A stretch of 64,000 nucleotides of DNA. Source: Paracoccus tegillarcae. GTDB taxonomy: Bacteria; Pseudomonadota; Alphaproteobacteria; Rhodobacterales; Rhodobacteraceae. Of this stretch, positions 25,383-33,441 are shown piece after piece. Numbering within the stretch: the first letter of the stretch is position 1; the number at the start of each line of letters is the position of its first letter. A program made the translations under genes and the position numbers. The stretch lies in NCBI RefSeq assembly GCF_002847305.1, contig NZ_CP025408.1:2439001-2503000 (forward strand), written 5' to 3'. A model generated the notes under the pieces. The model ran no database searches, had not been told where the DNA came from, and was given only the letters and a program-made list of their open reading frames with translations.

Positions 25383-27134
25383 TCAATAGTCATTGCCGGA
25401 TGTTTTCAGTTTCTTGTCGCGCTCGATGATCAACTGGGACAGGTACATCCCAAGACCGACGATGATGACGGCGACGATCCCAAGGGCCGCACCCGCACCT
25501 CGCCCCGAAGGCGTCTGCATGAAGAGATAGATCCCGTAGGCAAGCGGGCTGTCATTCGAGGATGAAACCAGCATGATCGTGGCAGACAACTCGACCGCTG
25601 CGGTGGCAAAGCTGGTGACAAACCCGGCCAGAATACCGCCGGTCATCAGCGGCACCACGATGCGCCGGATGGTGCGCGATTTGGTCGCCCCCAGACTTTC
25701 GGCGGCCTCTTCCAGCGCAAAGCTGACCTGCTGCAAAGCGGCCATGCAGGCCCGCAATGCATAGGGCAGCCGGCGGATCATCAGCGCGATGGCGATAATC
25801 ACCCACCACTGCGCCAGAGGCTTGTCGACAAACGGCACGTCCACGTTCTGGAAAGTCCGCAGATAGCCGATGCCCAGCACAACACCCGGCACCGCCAGCG
25901 CGGCAGTGGCCAGATAGTCCAGCCATTTGCGCCCTGCGATGCCGCTGCGCATGACGATATAGGCAATCGCCGTGCCCAGGATCACGTCACCCAATGCGGC
26001 GATGCCGGCATAAAGCAGCGTATTGATGATGTATTGCTGCGAGCCTTCCCACATGCGGATGTAGTTGGCCCAGGTATAGCCATCGGGCAGGGGGGCAAAG
26101 CTCCAGATCGTGCTGAAGGACAGCAGCAGCAGCCCGATATGCGGCGACAGCACCAGCAGCAGGATCAGCAGCACGGCGCCATAGGACAGTATCTTTTCGC
26201 CCCGGCTCAGGTCGCGCTTGGACAGACCGCCGCCACCCTTTTGAACGGTTGCATAGTCCTTGCCACGCATGACCAGAAAGGATGCCCAGAGCGACAGGAT
26301 CGAAAAGGCCACCAGAATGACGGAGATGACATACCCCATCGGATCGCTGATCCCGACCGAGGTGATGCGCAGATAGGCCTGCGGCGCCAGCATGTTGTTG
26401 ACGTTGAGCAGCAAGGGCGTGCCCAGATCGTCGAACACCTTGATGAACACCAGAACCGCACCGGCGATATAGCCCGGCATGGCCAGCGGAAAGACGATGC
26501 GCCGGAACAGCCGCATCCCTGATGAGCCCAGGTTCTGCGCGGCCTCTTCCATCGAGCGGTCGATATTGCGCAGCGATGCCGACAGGTTGATCAGGATGAA
26601 GGGAAAATAGTGGATCGATTGAACCAGAATGACGCCGTTCAGCCCCTCCATGAAGGGGATGGTAAAGCCGAAATTGTCGCGCAGCAGCAGGTTCACCGTG
26701 CCGTTGCGACCAAAGATCAGTGACATCGCCACCGCGCCCACGAAGGGCGGCATGATCAGCGGGATGAAACCCAGGCTCTGGATCAGGGCCGAGCCGCCAA
26801 AGTTGAAACGGGTCGTGATATAGGCCAGCGGCAGGGCAATGATCGTCGCCACCACGACCGACATGGCCGAGACGTAGAACGAATTGAGAAAGCTTTCCCT
26901 GAACAGGCTGGTCGAAAAGAAATCGACAAAGTTCTGCAGGGTCAGCCCGCCACTGCGCGGGTCGATAAAGGCGACATAGATCACCTGCAGGACCGGAAAG
27001 ATCAGAAAGCCCATCAGGAAGATTGCGATGAAGATGGCTGTGAGGGCAGTGCCGCTGAGCCGCGGAAACAGCGCTGAGGGCAGGCGAGCGGCCAAAGAGG
27101 TCCCGGCCGCCGGGGGCGGGGTGTCATGAGACAT
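25383..27134 (-). CDS. ABC transporter permease, two fused membrane domains (FbpB/AfuB-like)
   Basis: 583 aa, two consecutive BPD_transp_1 units (about residues 75-275 and 365-570), each with the EAA loop: EEAAQNLGSSGMRLFRRIVF and EEAAESLGATKSRTIRRIVV. The N-terminal helix is near residues 28-53. Fused permeases of this kind serve iron, sugar-phosphate and phosphonate importers. It lies between the ATPase (21 bases downstream) and the binding protein (119 bases upstream), the latter gap containing a hairpin. One such gene suffices for a complete channel. Confidence 0.93.
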   Translation of the reverse strand: MSHDTPPPAAGTSLAARLPSALFPRLSGTALTAIFIAIFLMGFLIFPVLQVIYVAFIDPRSGGLTLQNFVDFFSTSLFRESFLNSFYVSAMSVVVATIIALPLAYITTRFNFGGSALIQSLGFIPLIMPPFVGAVAMSLIFGRNGTVNLLLRDNFGFTIPFMEGLNGVILVQSIHYFPFILINLSASLRNIDRSMEEAAQNLGSSGMRLFRRIVFPLAMPGYIAGAVLVFIKVFDDLGTPLLLNVNNMLAPQAYLRITSVGISDPMGYVISVILVAFSILSLWASFLVMRGKDYATVQKGGGGLSKRDLSRGEKILSYGAVLLILLLVLSPHIGLLLLSFSTIWSFAPLPDGYTWANYIRMWEGSQQYIINTLLYAGIAALGDVILGTAIAYIVMRSGIAGRKWLDYLATAALAVPGVVLGIGYLRTFQNVDVPFVDKPLAQWWVIIAIALMIRRLPYALRACMAALQQVSFALEEAAESLGATKSRTIRRIVVPLMTGGILAGFVTSFATAAVELSATIMLVSSSNDSPLAYGIYLFMQTPSGRGAGAALGIVAVIIVGLGMYLSQLIIERDKKLKTSGNDY

Positions 27135-27171
27135 GGTTTTGGGTTCCAGATGTCAGGGTGTCGTCGTGGCG

Positions 27172-27192
27172 GGGGGCGACCGAGCCGCCCCC
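27172..27192 (-). other. Intercistronic hairpin between binding protein and permease
   Basis: GGGGGCG (27172-27178) pairs with CGCCCCC (27186-27192) around a 7-nt loop. It lies between the binding-protein stop and the permease start, like the TRAP operon hairpin, and would allow more binding protein than permease. Confidence 0.5.
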
Positions 27193-27253
27193 GCGCCGAT
27201 CACGGGTCTGGCAGACTGCGCAATGAGAGGGAGGCGCAGCGCCAGGTCGCGAT

Positions 27254-28576
27254 TCACATGGCGGCGGCTTTCTCGGCCAGTTCCTTGGCGTTGCGATAGT
27301 TTTCGGTCACCGTCGCATCCCATTGCTGCTCGATTTCGGCCTGACGGGCCTCGATCTCGTCGCCGGCCTCTTTGCGCACGCCGGTAAAGGCGGCGTTGAA
27401 GGCGGGATCAAGGCTTTGCTCTTCGGTGATCGGCACCGCCACAATCAGGGCGCGGGCCTCGTCGATCAGCGCCTTGGCCTCGGCATTGCTGCCATCGGCA
27501 TGTTTGGCTTCGGCGTCCTGCAGGGCCTTTACCGCAGCTTTCAGATCGTCCAGCCGATAGGTGATCATCACGTCAAACAGCGAGCTGACGACGTAATACC
27601 GCGCGCCCGAGGTGTCGACGTCGAACTTGACCTCTGCCCCGATCGAGCTGTCCTCGAACGGATTTGGCAGGCCCTCTGGTGCCTCTGCATAAACCTCGGG
27701 GTTCACCGGCAGACGCATGATTGCCGGGTCAAACAGCAGCTTTTGGCCATCCGTCGACAGCAGGTATTCGACAAAGGTGGTGGCGCCAGCCTCGTTCGGC
27801 GCATTGGCGATGACCCCGATATTCGCGGGCACCAGTGCCGTCACCTTCGGATACGAGAACTCGACCGGAAAGCCCGACGCCTTGGACGAGAACGCGAAAA
27901 AGTCGATCACGATGCCCAGGCCGAAGCTGCCGGTATTGACCCCGTCAGGCACGCCAAAGCTGCGCTCGGTGACGGATGCGAAATTGCCGCCCATCAGTTT
28001 CCAGTCGGCCCAGCCCTGATCCCAGCCTTCGCCTTGCAGAACCGTTTCCACGGTCAGGTGCGTGGTGCCCGAACGCGACGGCGCCGACATGCCGACATGA
28101 CCGTGATATTCCGGCTTTTCCAGATCGACCCATTCCTTCGCCGGCTCGAGGCCGTTGCCCTCGAGATAGCGGGTGTTCCACATGATGCCGTAACCCGAGG
28201 CGGCAAAGCCGAAATAATACCCCTCGTCGTCATTCATCGGATAAGCGCCGATCATGTCGGGGATGCCGGCCACATTCGGCGTGATCTGGGCCAGCTTGTC
28301 GTCGGATTTCAGCACCTCGAAGGCATCGGGTGCCGAGGCCCAAAAGATGTCGGCGGTATTGGCCGATGCGATCTCCTGGACATATTTCACGCCCGACGAG
28401 GTGCTCTTGTTCAGGATCTCCAGATCATATTCGGGATGTGCGCCCTCGAATGCGGTTTCGATCACCGAGGTCATCTCTTCGGGGAATGATGTCACGACGA
28501 CGACTTTTTCTGCGGCCAATGCGCCGCTGGCCATCAAGCCGGACATGGCGACACTGCTGATCAGTAGTTTTTTCAT
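27254..28576 (-). CDS. ABC transporter solute-binding protein, paralogue of the PgtC-like protein
   Basis: 440 aa from ATG 28574-28576, preceded by GGGAGGAAG. The signal peptide ends at ALAAEK (residue ~21). The mature protein shows EILNKSTSSGVKYVQEI, DIFWASAPDAFEVL, MSAPSRSGTTHLTVETVL and TERSFGVPDGVNTGSFGLG, characters shared with AfuA/PgtC proteins rather than with ferric-binding FbpA; I do not see the FbpA-type C-terminal tyrosine pair. An unusual C-terminal extension (about 340-440) is Ala/Glu-rich and helical. The ligand is probably a phosphorylated or other anionic compound. Its promoter region carries two palindromes at 28688-28726. Confidence 0.9.
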   Translation of the reverse strand: MKKLLISSVAMSGLMASGALAAEKVVVVTSFPEEMTSVIETAFEGAHPEYDLEILNKSTSSGVKYVQEIASANTADIFWASAPDAFEVLKSDDKLAQITPNVAGIPDMIGAYPMNDDEGYYFGFAASGYGIMWNTRYLEGNGLEPAKEWVDLEKPEYHGHVGMSAPSRSGTTHLTVETVLQGEGWDQGWADWKLMGGNFASVTERSFGVPDGVNTGSFGLGIVIDFFAFSSKASGFPVEFSYPKVTALVPANIGVIANAPNEAGATTFVEYLLSTDGQKLLFDPAIMRLPVNPEVYAEAPEGLPNPFEDSSIGAEVKFDVDTSGARYYVVSSLFDVMITYRLDDLKAAVKALQDAEAKHADGSNAEAKALIDEARALIVAVPITEEQSLDPAFNAAFTGVRKEAGDEIEARQAEIEQQWDATVTENYRNAKELAEKAAAM

Positions 28577-28658
28577 GGTTGGTCTTCCTCCCTGTTCGGT
28601 CCGCAGCATGGCGGATCAGGGCAAAGCCTGCCTAGACTTGGAAATCTTATCAAGCCTT

Positions 28659-28664
28659 TGTATA
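28659..28664 (-). promoter_or_regulatory. Candidate -10 element of the ABC importer operon
   Basis: TATACA on the minus strand sits at the end of a T-rich tract about 83 bases upstream of the binding-protein ATG. No good -35 hexamer precedes it at 17 bases, as expected for an activator-dependent promoter. The two palindromes at 28688-28703 and 28711-28726 would be centred about 44 and 67 bases upstream of the implied start site. Confidence 0.4.
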
Positions 28665-28687
28665 AAAAAGAAAAAACAACGCAAATC

Positions 28688-28703
28688 GGGTCAGGATCGA
28701 CCC
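28688..28703. promoter_or_regulatory. Palindrome 1 of a predicted response-regulator operator
   Basis: GGGTCAGGATCGACCC is a 16-bp imperfect palindrome. It shares the pattern GnGTCAGnnnnGACnC with 28711-28726 and 33392-33407. It lies in the gap between the regulator gene and the importer operon. Confidence 0.55.
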
Positions 28704-28710
28704 GGCTGAT

Positions 28711-28726
28711 GGGTCAGTCCTGACCC
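28711..28726. promoter_or_regulatory. Palindrome 2 of a predicted response-regulator operator
   Basis: GGGTCAGTCCTGACCC has perfect 7-bp arms around a 2-base centre, too tight to form a good RNA hairpin, so a DNA site is more likely. It covers the stop codon of the response regulator gene and starts 23 bp from palindrome 1. Confidence 0.6.
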
Positions 28727-30015
28727 GCAGGCAGCAATCCGCAGGCCTTCATTCGCAGATAAAGCCGCTTGCGCGGTACGCCCAGCACGGTGGCCGCTTC
28801 GGCCTTGCGGCCTCCGGTCTTTTGCAGCGCCGCGCGCAGCAGTGACGATTCGAAATCCCGCATCGCGTCGTCATAGCTCAGGTCATCGGCCAGCCGGGCG
28901 CCGATGGCAGTGGGGGCGGCGGGTTGCAGCGTGACCTTGAGCCCGATGACCAGCTTTTCCGCGACATTGCGCAATTCCCGCAGATTGCCCGGCCAGTGAT
29001 AGCTGCGATAGGGGCGCAGATCCTGCTGGGTCAGTTCGGGAAAGCGGCGATCGTGGCGCTGTGCTGCCTCGCGCAGGAATTGCGCCAGCAGCAGATAGAT
29101 ATCGCTTTCACGCTCGCGCAGCGGCGGCAGTTCGACCTCTGCCAGGCTGAGGCGGTAATACAGATCGTCGCTCATCGCGTCGGTCTGGCGCAGCTGCTCG
29201 ATGCTGCCATGGGCCGAGGCAATGACGCGGAACCGGGCATCGGACCGGCGCGCCTCCATCAGGGCCAGCAGCCGGTTCTGCAAGGGCGGGATCAGCGCAT
29301 TGACGCGTTCCAGATACAGCGTTCCCCCGTGCGGCATCGGGGTGGTGACGGGCGCATCATCGCCTTGGCCCAGCATCACCGCTGCGAAATTCGCCTCGGT
29401 CAGGGTGGCGGCATCGACCTGGACGAAATCACCGTTCAGACCCGAAAAATCATGCAGCGCGCGGGCCGCCAGTTGCTTGCCCGTTCCCGGCTCACCATAC
29501 AGCAATACGTCTATATCCAGCGGTGCCACCGCCGCCAGCTCGCGCCGGCAATTGCGCATCGCGACCGAACGACCCAGCAGTCGCGCCCTCAGATCGGTGC
29601 CGCGTGCGATCCGTTCCTTGAGCCGGCGGTTCTCCAGCAGCAGTCGCCGGGTTTCCAGCGCGCGGCGAATGACGGCCAGCAGATATTCGGGCGGGGCGGG
29701 CTTTTCGATGAAATCAAAGGCACCGCTTTGGATGGCCTGGACGGCGCTGCGCACATCGCCATGAGCGGTGATCAGCAGAAATGGCACGCCCGGCGCCATC
29801 GTCCGCGAATGAGCCAGCAGTTCCAGCCCTGACATCTCGGGCATGCGGATATCCGACAGGATCACCCCGTCCCATTCCGGATCCAGTTCCGCCAGCATCG
29901 CCCGCCCGCGCGAGAAGCCGCGCACCGGCATTCCTGCCGCCTCGATGATCTCGACCATGGCCGACAAGAGATCGGCATCGTCATCGACGACATATATTTT
30001 TGGCTGATTATTCAT
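28714..30015 (-). CDS. NtrC-family response regulator (PgtA-like) without a visible GAFTGA motif
   Basis: 433 aa from ATG 30013-30015, overlapping the kinase stop by 8 bases. Receiver domain: DDD (11-13), phosphoacceptor Asp55 in ILSDIRMPEMSG, Lys105 in DFIEKP. AAA+ domain: Walker A GEPGTGK (174-180). Where sigma-54 activators carry GAFTGA, the sequence reads AVMLGQGDDAPVTTPMPHGG, and Walker B is GGTLYLERVN in place of the usual GGTLFLDEI. A Fis-type HTH closes the protein (GGRKAEAATVLGVPRKRLYL). It should therefore activate sigma-70 promoters, as Rhodobacter capsulatus NtrC does; this is inference. It lies between its kinase and the ABC importer. Confidence 0.88.
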   Translation of the reverse strand: MNNQPKIYVVDDDADLLSAMVEIIEAAGMPVRGFSRGRAMLAELDPEWDGVILSDIRMPEMSGLELLAHSRTMAPGVPFLLITAHGDVRSAVQAIQSGAFDFIEKPAPPEYLLAVIRRALETRRLLLENRRLKERIARGTDLRARLLGRSVAMRNCRRELAAVAPLDIDVLLYGEPGTGKQLAARALHDFSGLNGDFVQVDAATLTEANFAAVMLGQGDDAPVTTPMPHGGTLYLERVNALIPPLQNRLLALMEARRSDARFRVIASAHGSIEQLRQTDAMSDDLYYRLSLAEVELPPLRERESDIYLLLAQFLREAAQRHDRRFPELTQQDLRPYRSYHWPGNLRELRNVAEKLVIGLKVTLQPAAPTAIGARLADDLSYDDAMRDFESSLLRAALQKTGGRKAEAATVLGVPRKRLYLRMKACGLLPAGQD

Positions 30016-31963
30016 GTGTAACTGCGGGCAGGCGCAGACGCGCCACAACGCCCCGGTCGGGCGCTGCGGCCAGCGTCAGATCGCCACCCATATCCTTTGC
30101 AATATTATAGGAAATCGACAGGCCCAGCCCCATGCCGCGACCCGCCTCTTTCGAGGTCACAAAGGGGTTCACGGCCTCTTCGGGCGACAGCGCGCCCAGA
30201 CCGATGCCGTTGTCGCGTACGGTCAGATCGACCCAATCCTCGCCCTCGCTGGCATCCAGCACGATCCGACCGTCGGATTGTCTCTCGACGATGGCATCCA
30301 GCGCGTTGGTCAGAAGGTTGATGATGATCTGTTCGGTCAGCAGCGGATCGCCCATCACGCGGGCCTTTGTCGCGTCTTCGCTGACGGTGATCGTGCCGGC
30401 GCTTTCGTCGATGCGACCTTGCAGCAACGTGAAGGCAGCCTCGATCTGGTTACCCAGTTGCAGCGGCTCGCGCCGGTTGTCGGCCCGCCGGGCAAAGCGG
30501 CGCAGATGCGAGATGATCGCCTGCATCCGGTCGGTCAGATCGGCGATGCGGTTCATCTGGCGGCTGATCTCTGGCTCGTTTCCGGCCTCTTGCGCGCTTT
30601 CAAGCAGCACGATCCGATAGCGCAGGGCGGCAAGAGGCTGGTTCAGTTCATGACTGATCCCGGCCGACAGGTTGCCCAGTGCCGCCATCTTGCCGGCCTG
30701 CACCAGTTCGGCCTGCGTTTGCCGCAACTTGTCGATGGCCTGATCACGCGCGGTGATGGCGCGGCCAAAGGCGTTGACGGCGCCGCGGATGCGCCCGATC
30801 TCATCGCCGCTGTCCGCGTCGGGCAATGCGGCCTCGGCCCGATCGGCGATGACCAGCATGCGCCCGGTCAGCGCACGCAGCGGCGCGATGATGCGGCTGC
30901 GCATGACGCCAAAGACGATGGCCAGACCCGCGCCGCCCAACAGCAGGGTCAGCGCGACCATCCAGGTCATCGTGCGCCGCGCCGCGTCCGCCGTGCCCTC
31001 GATCGAGCCAAGGACGGTTTGCTTTTCCGTGATGGCCAGGCCGGCCAGATAGTCCTGCAACCGCGCCACGCCGTCCTGGACCGACTGGATATTGCCATAG
31101 ATGTGCGCCTGCAGCGCCACCCCGGCCTTGCGCCGCGCGATCAGCCCGTCATCGGTTTCGACCAGGATGCGCAAGCGTTCGACCGATTGGCGCAGGGTCA
31201 GAAACTCGGTCCGCTGCGGCAGGTTTGCGACCTGTTCGCCCAAGCGGGCCAGCAGGTCATGGGCCAGTTCGGACAGTTGATCGATCTGTCGTTCATCGCC
31301 CGAGACGGCGATCTGCAACAGCAGCGTGACCGCCGAGCCGGCGTCGCTGCCCAGTTGAAACACCCGGTCGCGCAGTTGCCGGTCCTGCGCCAGTCGCGTT
31401 GTCAGCGCGCTGCGGGCGTTGCGATCATCCTGATCCCTCAATTCCAGCATCCGGGCGCGGATGTTGAAGTCATAGTCGTTCAGCAGCGGATCGACCTCGT
31501 CCTGAATGTCGACATTCAGCCAGCGCAGCAGGTCGATATCGCGGGCAATGCTGTCGGCCAGTTCCGCGCGGCGCTCATAAAGTGGCGGCAGTGCCGCCAA
31601 CTCGCGCCGCAGGGTGTCGATGGCGATGGCGTTGCGCATCTCGGGGGGCAGTTCCAGCGCCGGATCGTTCAGTGCGGTGTTCAGCCGCGAAGCTATGGCG
31701 GTCAGTTCGTCCGGCCGGGGCTGATTTTCGCCCTCGCCCCCGATGATGCGGGTCGAAAGGCCTGCCAGTTGTGCCGAATAACCGGCCAGTTCCCCGGTCA
31801 GCGCGATGCGCGGCACCTGCGAGGCGGCCAGACTGGAAAACTGGGTCTGAAACCGCGCGAATGTCACGCTGGTCAGCGCCAGTGCCAGCCACATCAGCGT
31901 CACGGTGCCGCCGATGAGCAGCATCAGCCGCTGCCACAATCCCAGTTGCGCGCCGATCCTCAC
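30008..31963 (-). CDS. Sensor histidine kinase (PgtB/DctB-like) with large periplasmic helical domain
   Basis: 651 aa from GTG 31961-31963, forming GTGA with the stop of the upstream binding-protein-like gene. Membrane segments near residues 13-35 and 333-353 flank a ~300-residue, mostly helical, periplasmic domain. A HAMP domain follows (about 355-405), then the H-box LSAGISHELNQPLAALRYRI, N-box IIINLLTNALDAIV, G1 VRDNGIGLG and G2 GRGMGLGLSIS. The kinase presumably reads the state of the co-encoded periplasmic binding protein and phosphorylates the next gene product at Asp55. Operon order C-B-A matches the phosphoglycerate transport regulatory genes of Salmonella. Confidence 0.92.
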   Translation of the reverse strand: MRIGAQLGLWQRLMLLIGGTVTLMWLALALTSVTFARFQTQFSSLAASQVPRIALTGELAGYSAQLAGLSTRIIGGEGENQPRPDELTAIASRLNTALNDPALELPPEMRNAIAIDTLRRELAALPPLYERRAELADSIARDIDLLRWLNVDIQDEVDPLLNDYDFNIRARMLELRDQDDRNARSALTTRLAQDRQLRDRVFQLGSDAGSAVTLLLQIAVSGDERQIDQLSELAHDLLARLGEQVANLPQRTEFLTLRQSVERLRILVETDDGLIARRKAGVALQAHIYGNIQSVQDGVARLQDYLAGLAITEKQTVLGSIEGTADAARRTMTWMVALTLLLGGAGLAIVFGVMRSRIIAPLRALTGRMLVIADRAEAALPDADSGDEIGRIRGAVNAFGRAITARDQAIDKLRQTQAELVQAGKMAALGNLSAGISHELNQPLAALRYRIVLLESAQEAGNEPEISRQMNRIADLTDRMQAIISHLRRFARRADNRREPLQLGNQIEAAFTLLQGRIDESAGTITVSEDATKARVMGDPLLTEQIIINLLTNALDAIVERQSDGRIVLDASEGEDWVDLTVRDNGIGLGALSPEEAVNPFVTSKEAGRGMGLGLSISYNIAKDMGGDLTLAAAPDRGVVARLRLPAVTHE

Positions 31964-33237
31964 GGCGTGGCCTCAAGCCTGCTCAGCGCCGCGTCGGCCT
32001 GATCCAGCAGATCGTGGGAGGCCTTGGTCCAACGGTCATGCAGCGCCTTTTGCTGATCGGTCAGAACGGTGAAATCGGTGATCCGGCCCGGCAATTCGTT
32101 CAGGTCATGGCCGATTGCCTCGGCCTCGGATACCGGCAGCGTGGTCAGCAGACGTTCGATCCGGGCCGTTTCCGCCGCCATATCGGGTGCCTCTGGGGTG
32201 GCCTCCAAAGCCCGCAGCCGTGCCCATAATTCGCGTCGCCGCGGCAGATGGTCCGAGATAAAGAGATCAAAGATCGCATTCACTGACCAATAGCGCTGCT
32301 TTGCCAGATCGGCGTTATAGGGCTGCCATGACAGTTTGATCGCGTGACGCATCAACTCGGGGACTGCATCGCCTGCCTGCGCGCGCAGGGCGGCAGAGAC
32401 CGGGATGCGCCCGACCGAGGGCGTCAGCAGCAGGCGCTGGCCGTCATCCGACAGCACAAAGCGGATGAAATCGCAGGCCAGATCAGGTGCCCCGCCCGCG
32501 GCCAGAAGACCGATCTGCGCGGGAAAGATCATCACCGGGCGGCCATATCGAAAAGCCAGGTCAGGCTCGGTCACTGCCAGGAAATCAATGGTCAGCCCGA
32601 TGTCAAAGCGGTCGGATTTGACTCCGTCGAGAACCCCGAAACTGCGTGATGTCAGCGTCGACAGGTTCTCGCTGAGGCTCATGAAATAGGCCCAGCCCCT
32701 CTGCCAGCCACGCACCTGCAACAGACGTTCGACCGTCATATGAGAGGTGCCCGAACGCGAGGGCAGGGCCATCCCGATCCGTCCGCGATAGGCCGGCATC
32801 AGCAGGTCGTCCCAATCGCCGGGCATGAAGAGCGTGGAATCCTTGCGCCGTGTCCACCCGATGGACGACAGCGCAAAGGTCGCGTGACCCTCGGGGGGCA
32901 GGGCCGGACAGCCGGTTGCGGCAAAGCCCTGATGCTCGCCGACCAGCACGAAGGCTTCGGGCGATGAGGCCCAGAAGATGTCAAAGCCGCGCGGGTTGCC
33001 GCGCACGATCTCATCGACGCCGGAATTGGTGTTCTTGTTCAGAACCAGCACCTCGGCGGTGGGATAGCGCTGGCGAAAGCTGGCAATGAAGGCATCGGTC
33101 AGCGGCGGTGGCATCGAGGTCAGGATGCGCAGCGGCTCGGCCAGCGCCGGGCCGCCCGTCAGCGTGGCCGCCGTGATCATGCCGATGCAGGCAGCAGCCA
33201 GCGTTTGTCGCGCATGCGCCATGATCTTGCGGATCAT
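31960..33237 (-). CDS. PgtC-like periplasmic binding protein, predicted sensor partner of the kinase
   Basis: 425 aa from ATG 33235-33237, chosen because it overlaps the stop of a short leader ORF (ATGA); ATG 33241-33243 is also in frame. The signal peptide ends near GPALAEP (residue ~34). It aligns along its length with the binding protein at 27254: LNKNTNSGVDEIV, DIFWASSPEAFVLV, MALPSRSGTSHMTVERLL and TSRSFGVLDGVKSD. It is encoded before the kinase and not next to a permease, so it probably binds the substrate and touches the kinase periplasmic domain instead of feeding the transporter. Ligand unknown. Confidence 0.85.
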   Translation of the reverse strand: MIRKIMAHARQTLAAACIGMITAATLTGGPALAEPLRILTSMPPPLTDAFIASFRQRYPTAEVLVLNKNTNSGVDEIVRGNPRGFDIFWASSPEAFVLVGEHQGFAATGCPALPPEGHATFALSSIGWTRRKDSTLFMPGDWDDLLMPAYRGRIGMALPSRSGTSHMTVERLLQVRGWQRGWAYFMSLSENLSTLTSRSFGVLDGVKSDRFDIGLTIDFLAVTEPDLAFRYGRPVMIFPAQIGLLAAGGAPDLACDFIRFVLSDDGQRLLLTPSVGRIPVSAALRAQAGDAVPELMRHAIKLSWQPYNADLAKQRYWSVNAIFDLFISDHLPRRRELWARLRALEATPEAPDMAAETARIERLLTTLPVSEAEAIGHDLNELPGRITDFTVLTDQQKALHDRWTKASHDLLDQADAALSRLEATP

Positions 33238-33308
33238 CGGCATTGCGGTTCGATTTTGCGCAGGTGGCTGCAGCAGGCATCTGTCCGCAGGTGTCCGGTT
33301 GCTGGCAT
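33234..33308 (-). CDS. Possible 24-aa leader peptide translationally coupled to the PgtC-like gene
   Basis: ATG 33306-33308 is preceded by GAGAGGAA, a much better ribosome binding site than any near the PgtC-like start. The frame reads MPATGHLRTDACCSHLRKIE and ends with TGA overlapping the PgtC ATG (ATGA at 33234-33237). It has three Cys and basic residues but no obvious attenuator codon run. It may serve only to deliver ribosomes to the downstream start, or be chance. Confidence 0.35.
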   Translation of the reverse strand: MPATGHLRTDACCSHLRKIEPQCR

Positions 33309-33391
33309 CGTTGCGATTCCTCTCTTGCGCTGATGGTTGTTGGCCAGAGCAAGTGCTTAGCACAATCAAAACCCATAGCGTGAAGGTGAAT

Positions 33392-33407
33392 GCGTCAGTT
33401 TTGACAC
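33392..33407. promoter_or_regulatory. Third predicted response-regulator operator, upstream of the sensor operon
   Basis: GCGTCAGTTTTGACAC matches the pattern GnGTCAGnnnnGACnC of the two palindromes in front of the ABC importer. It lies about 90 bases upstream of the leader ATG, in the only gap before the pgtC-pgtB-pgtA-like genes, suggesting autoregulation. Confidence 0.5.
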
Positions 33408-33441
33408 GTTACGTTGAGCCGCCCGGAAATGCGACTGGTGA

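Noticed and set aside
28631..28645. Possible sigma-54 promoter before the ABC importer (AGGCAGGCTTTGCC)
   Set aside because: The GG to GC distance is 8 bases instead of 10, and the regulator lacks GAFTGA.
30014..32002. 662-codon plus-strand frame across the sensor kinase gene
   Set aside because: Low-complexity Gln/Asp/Arg-rich translation typical of an antisense shadow; the kinase H, N and G boxes are intact on the other strand.
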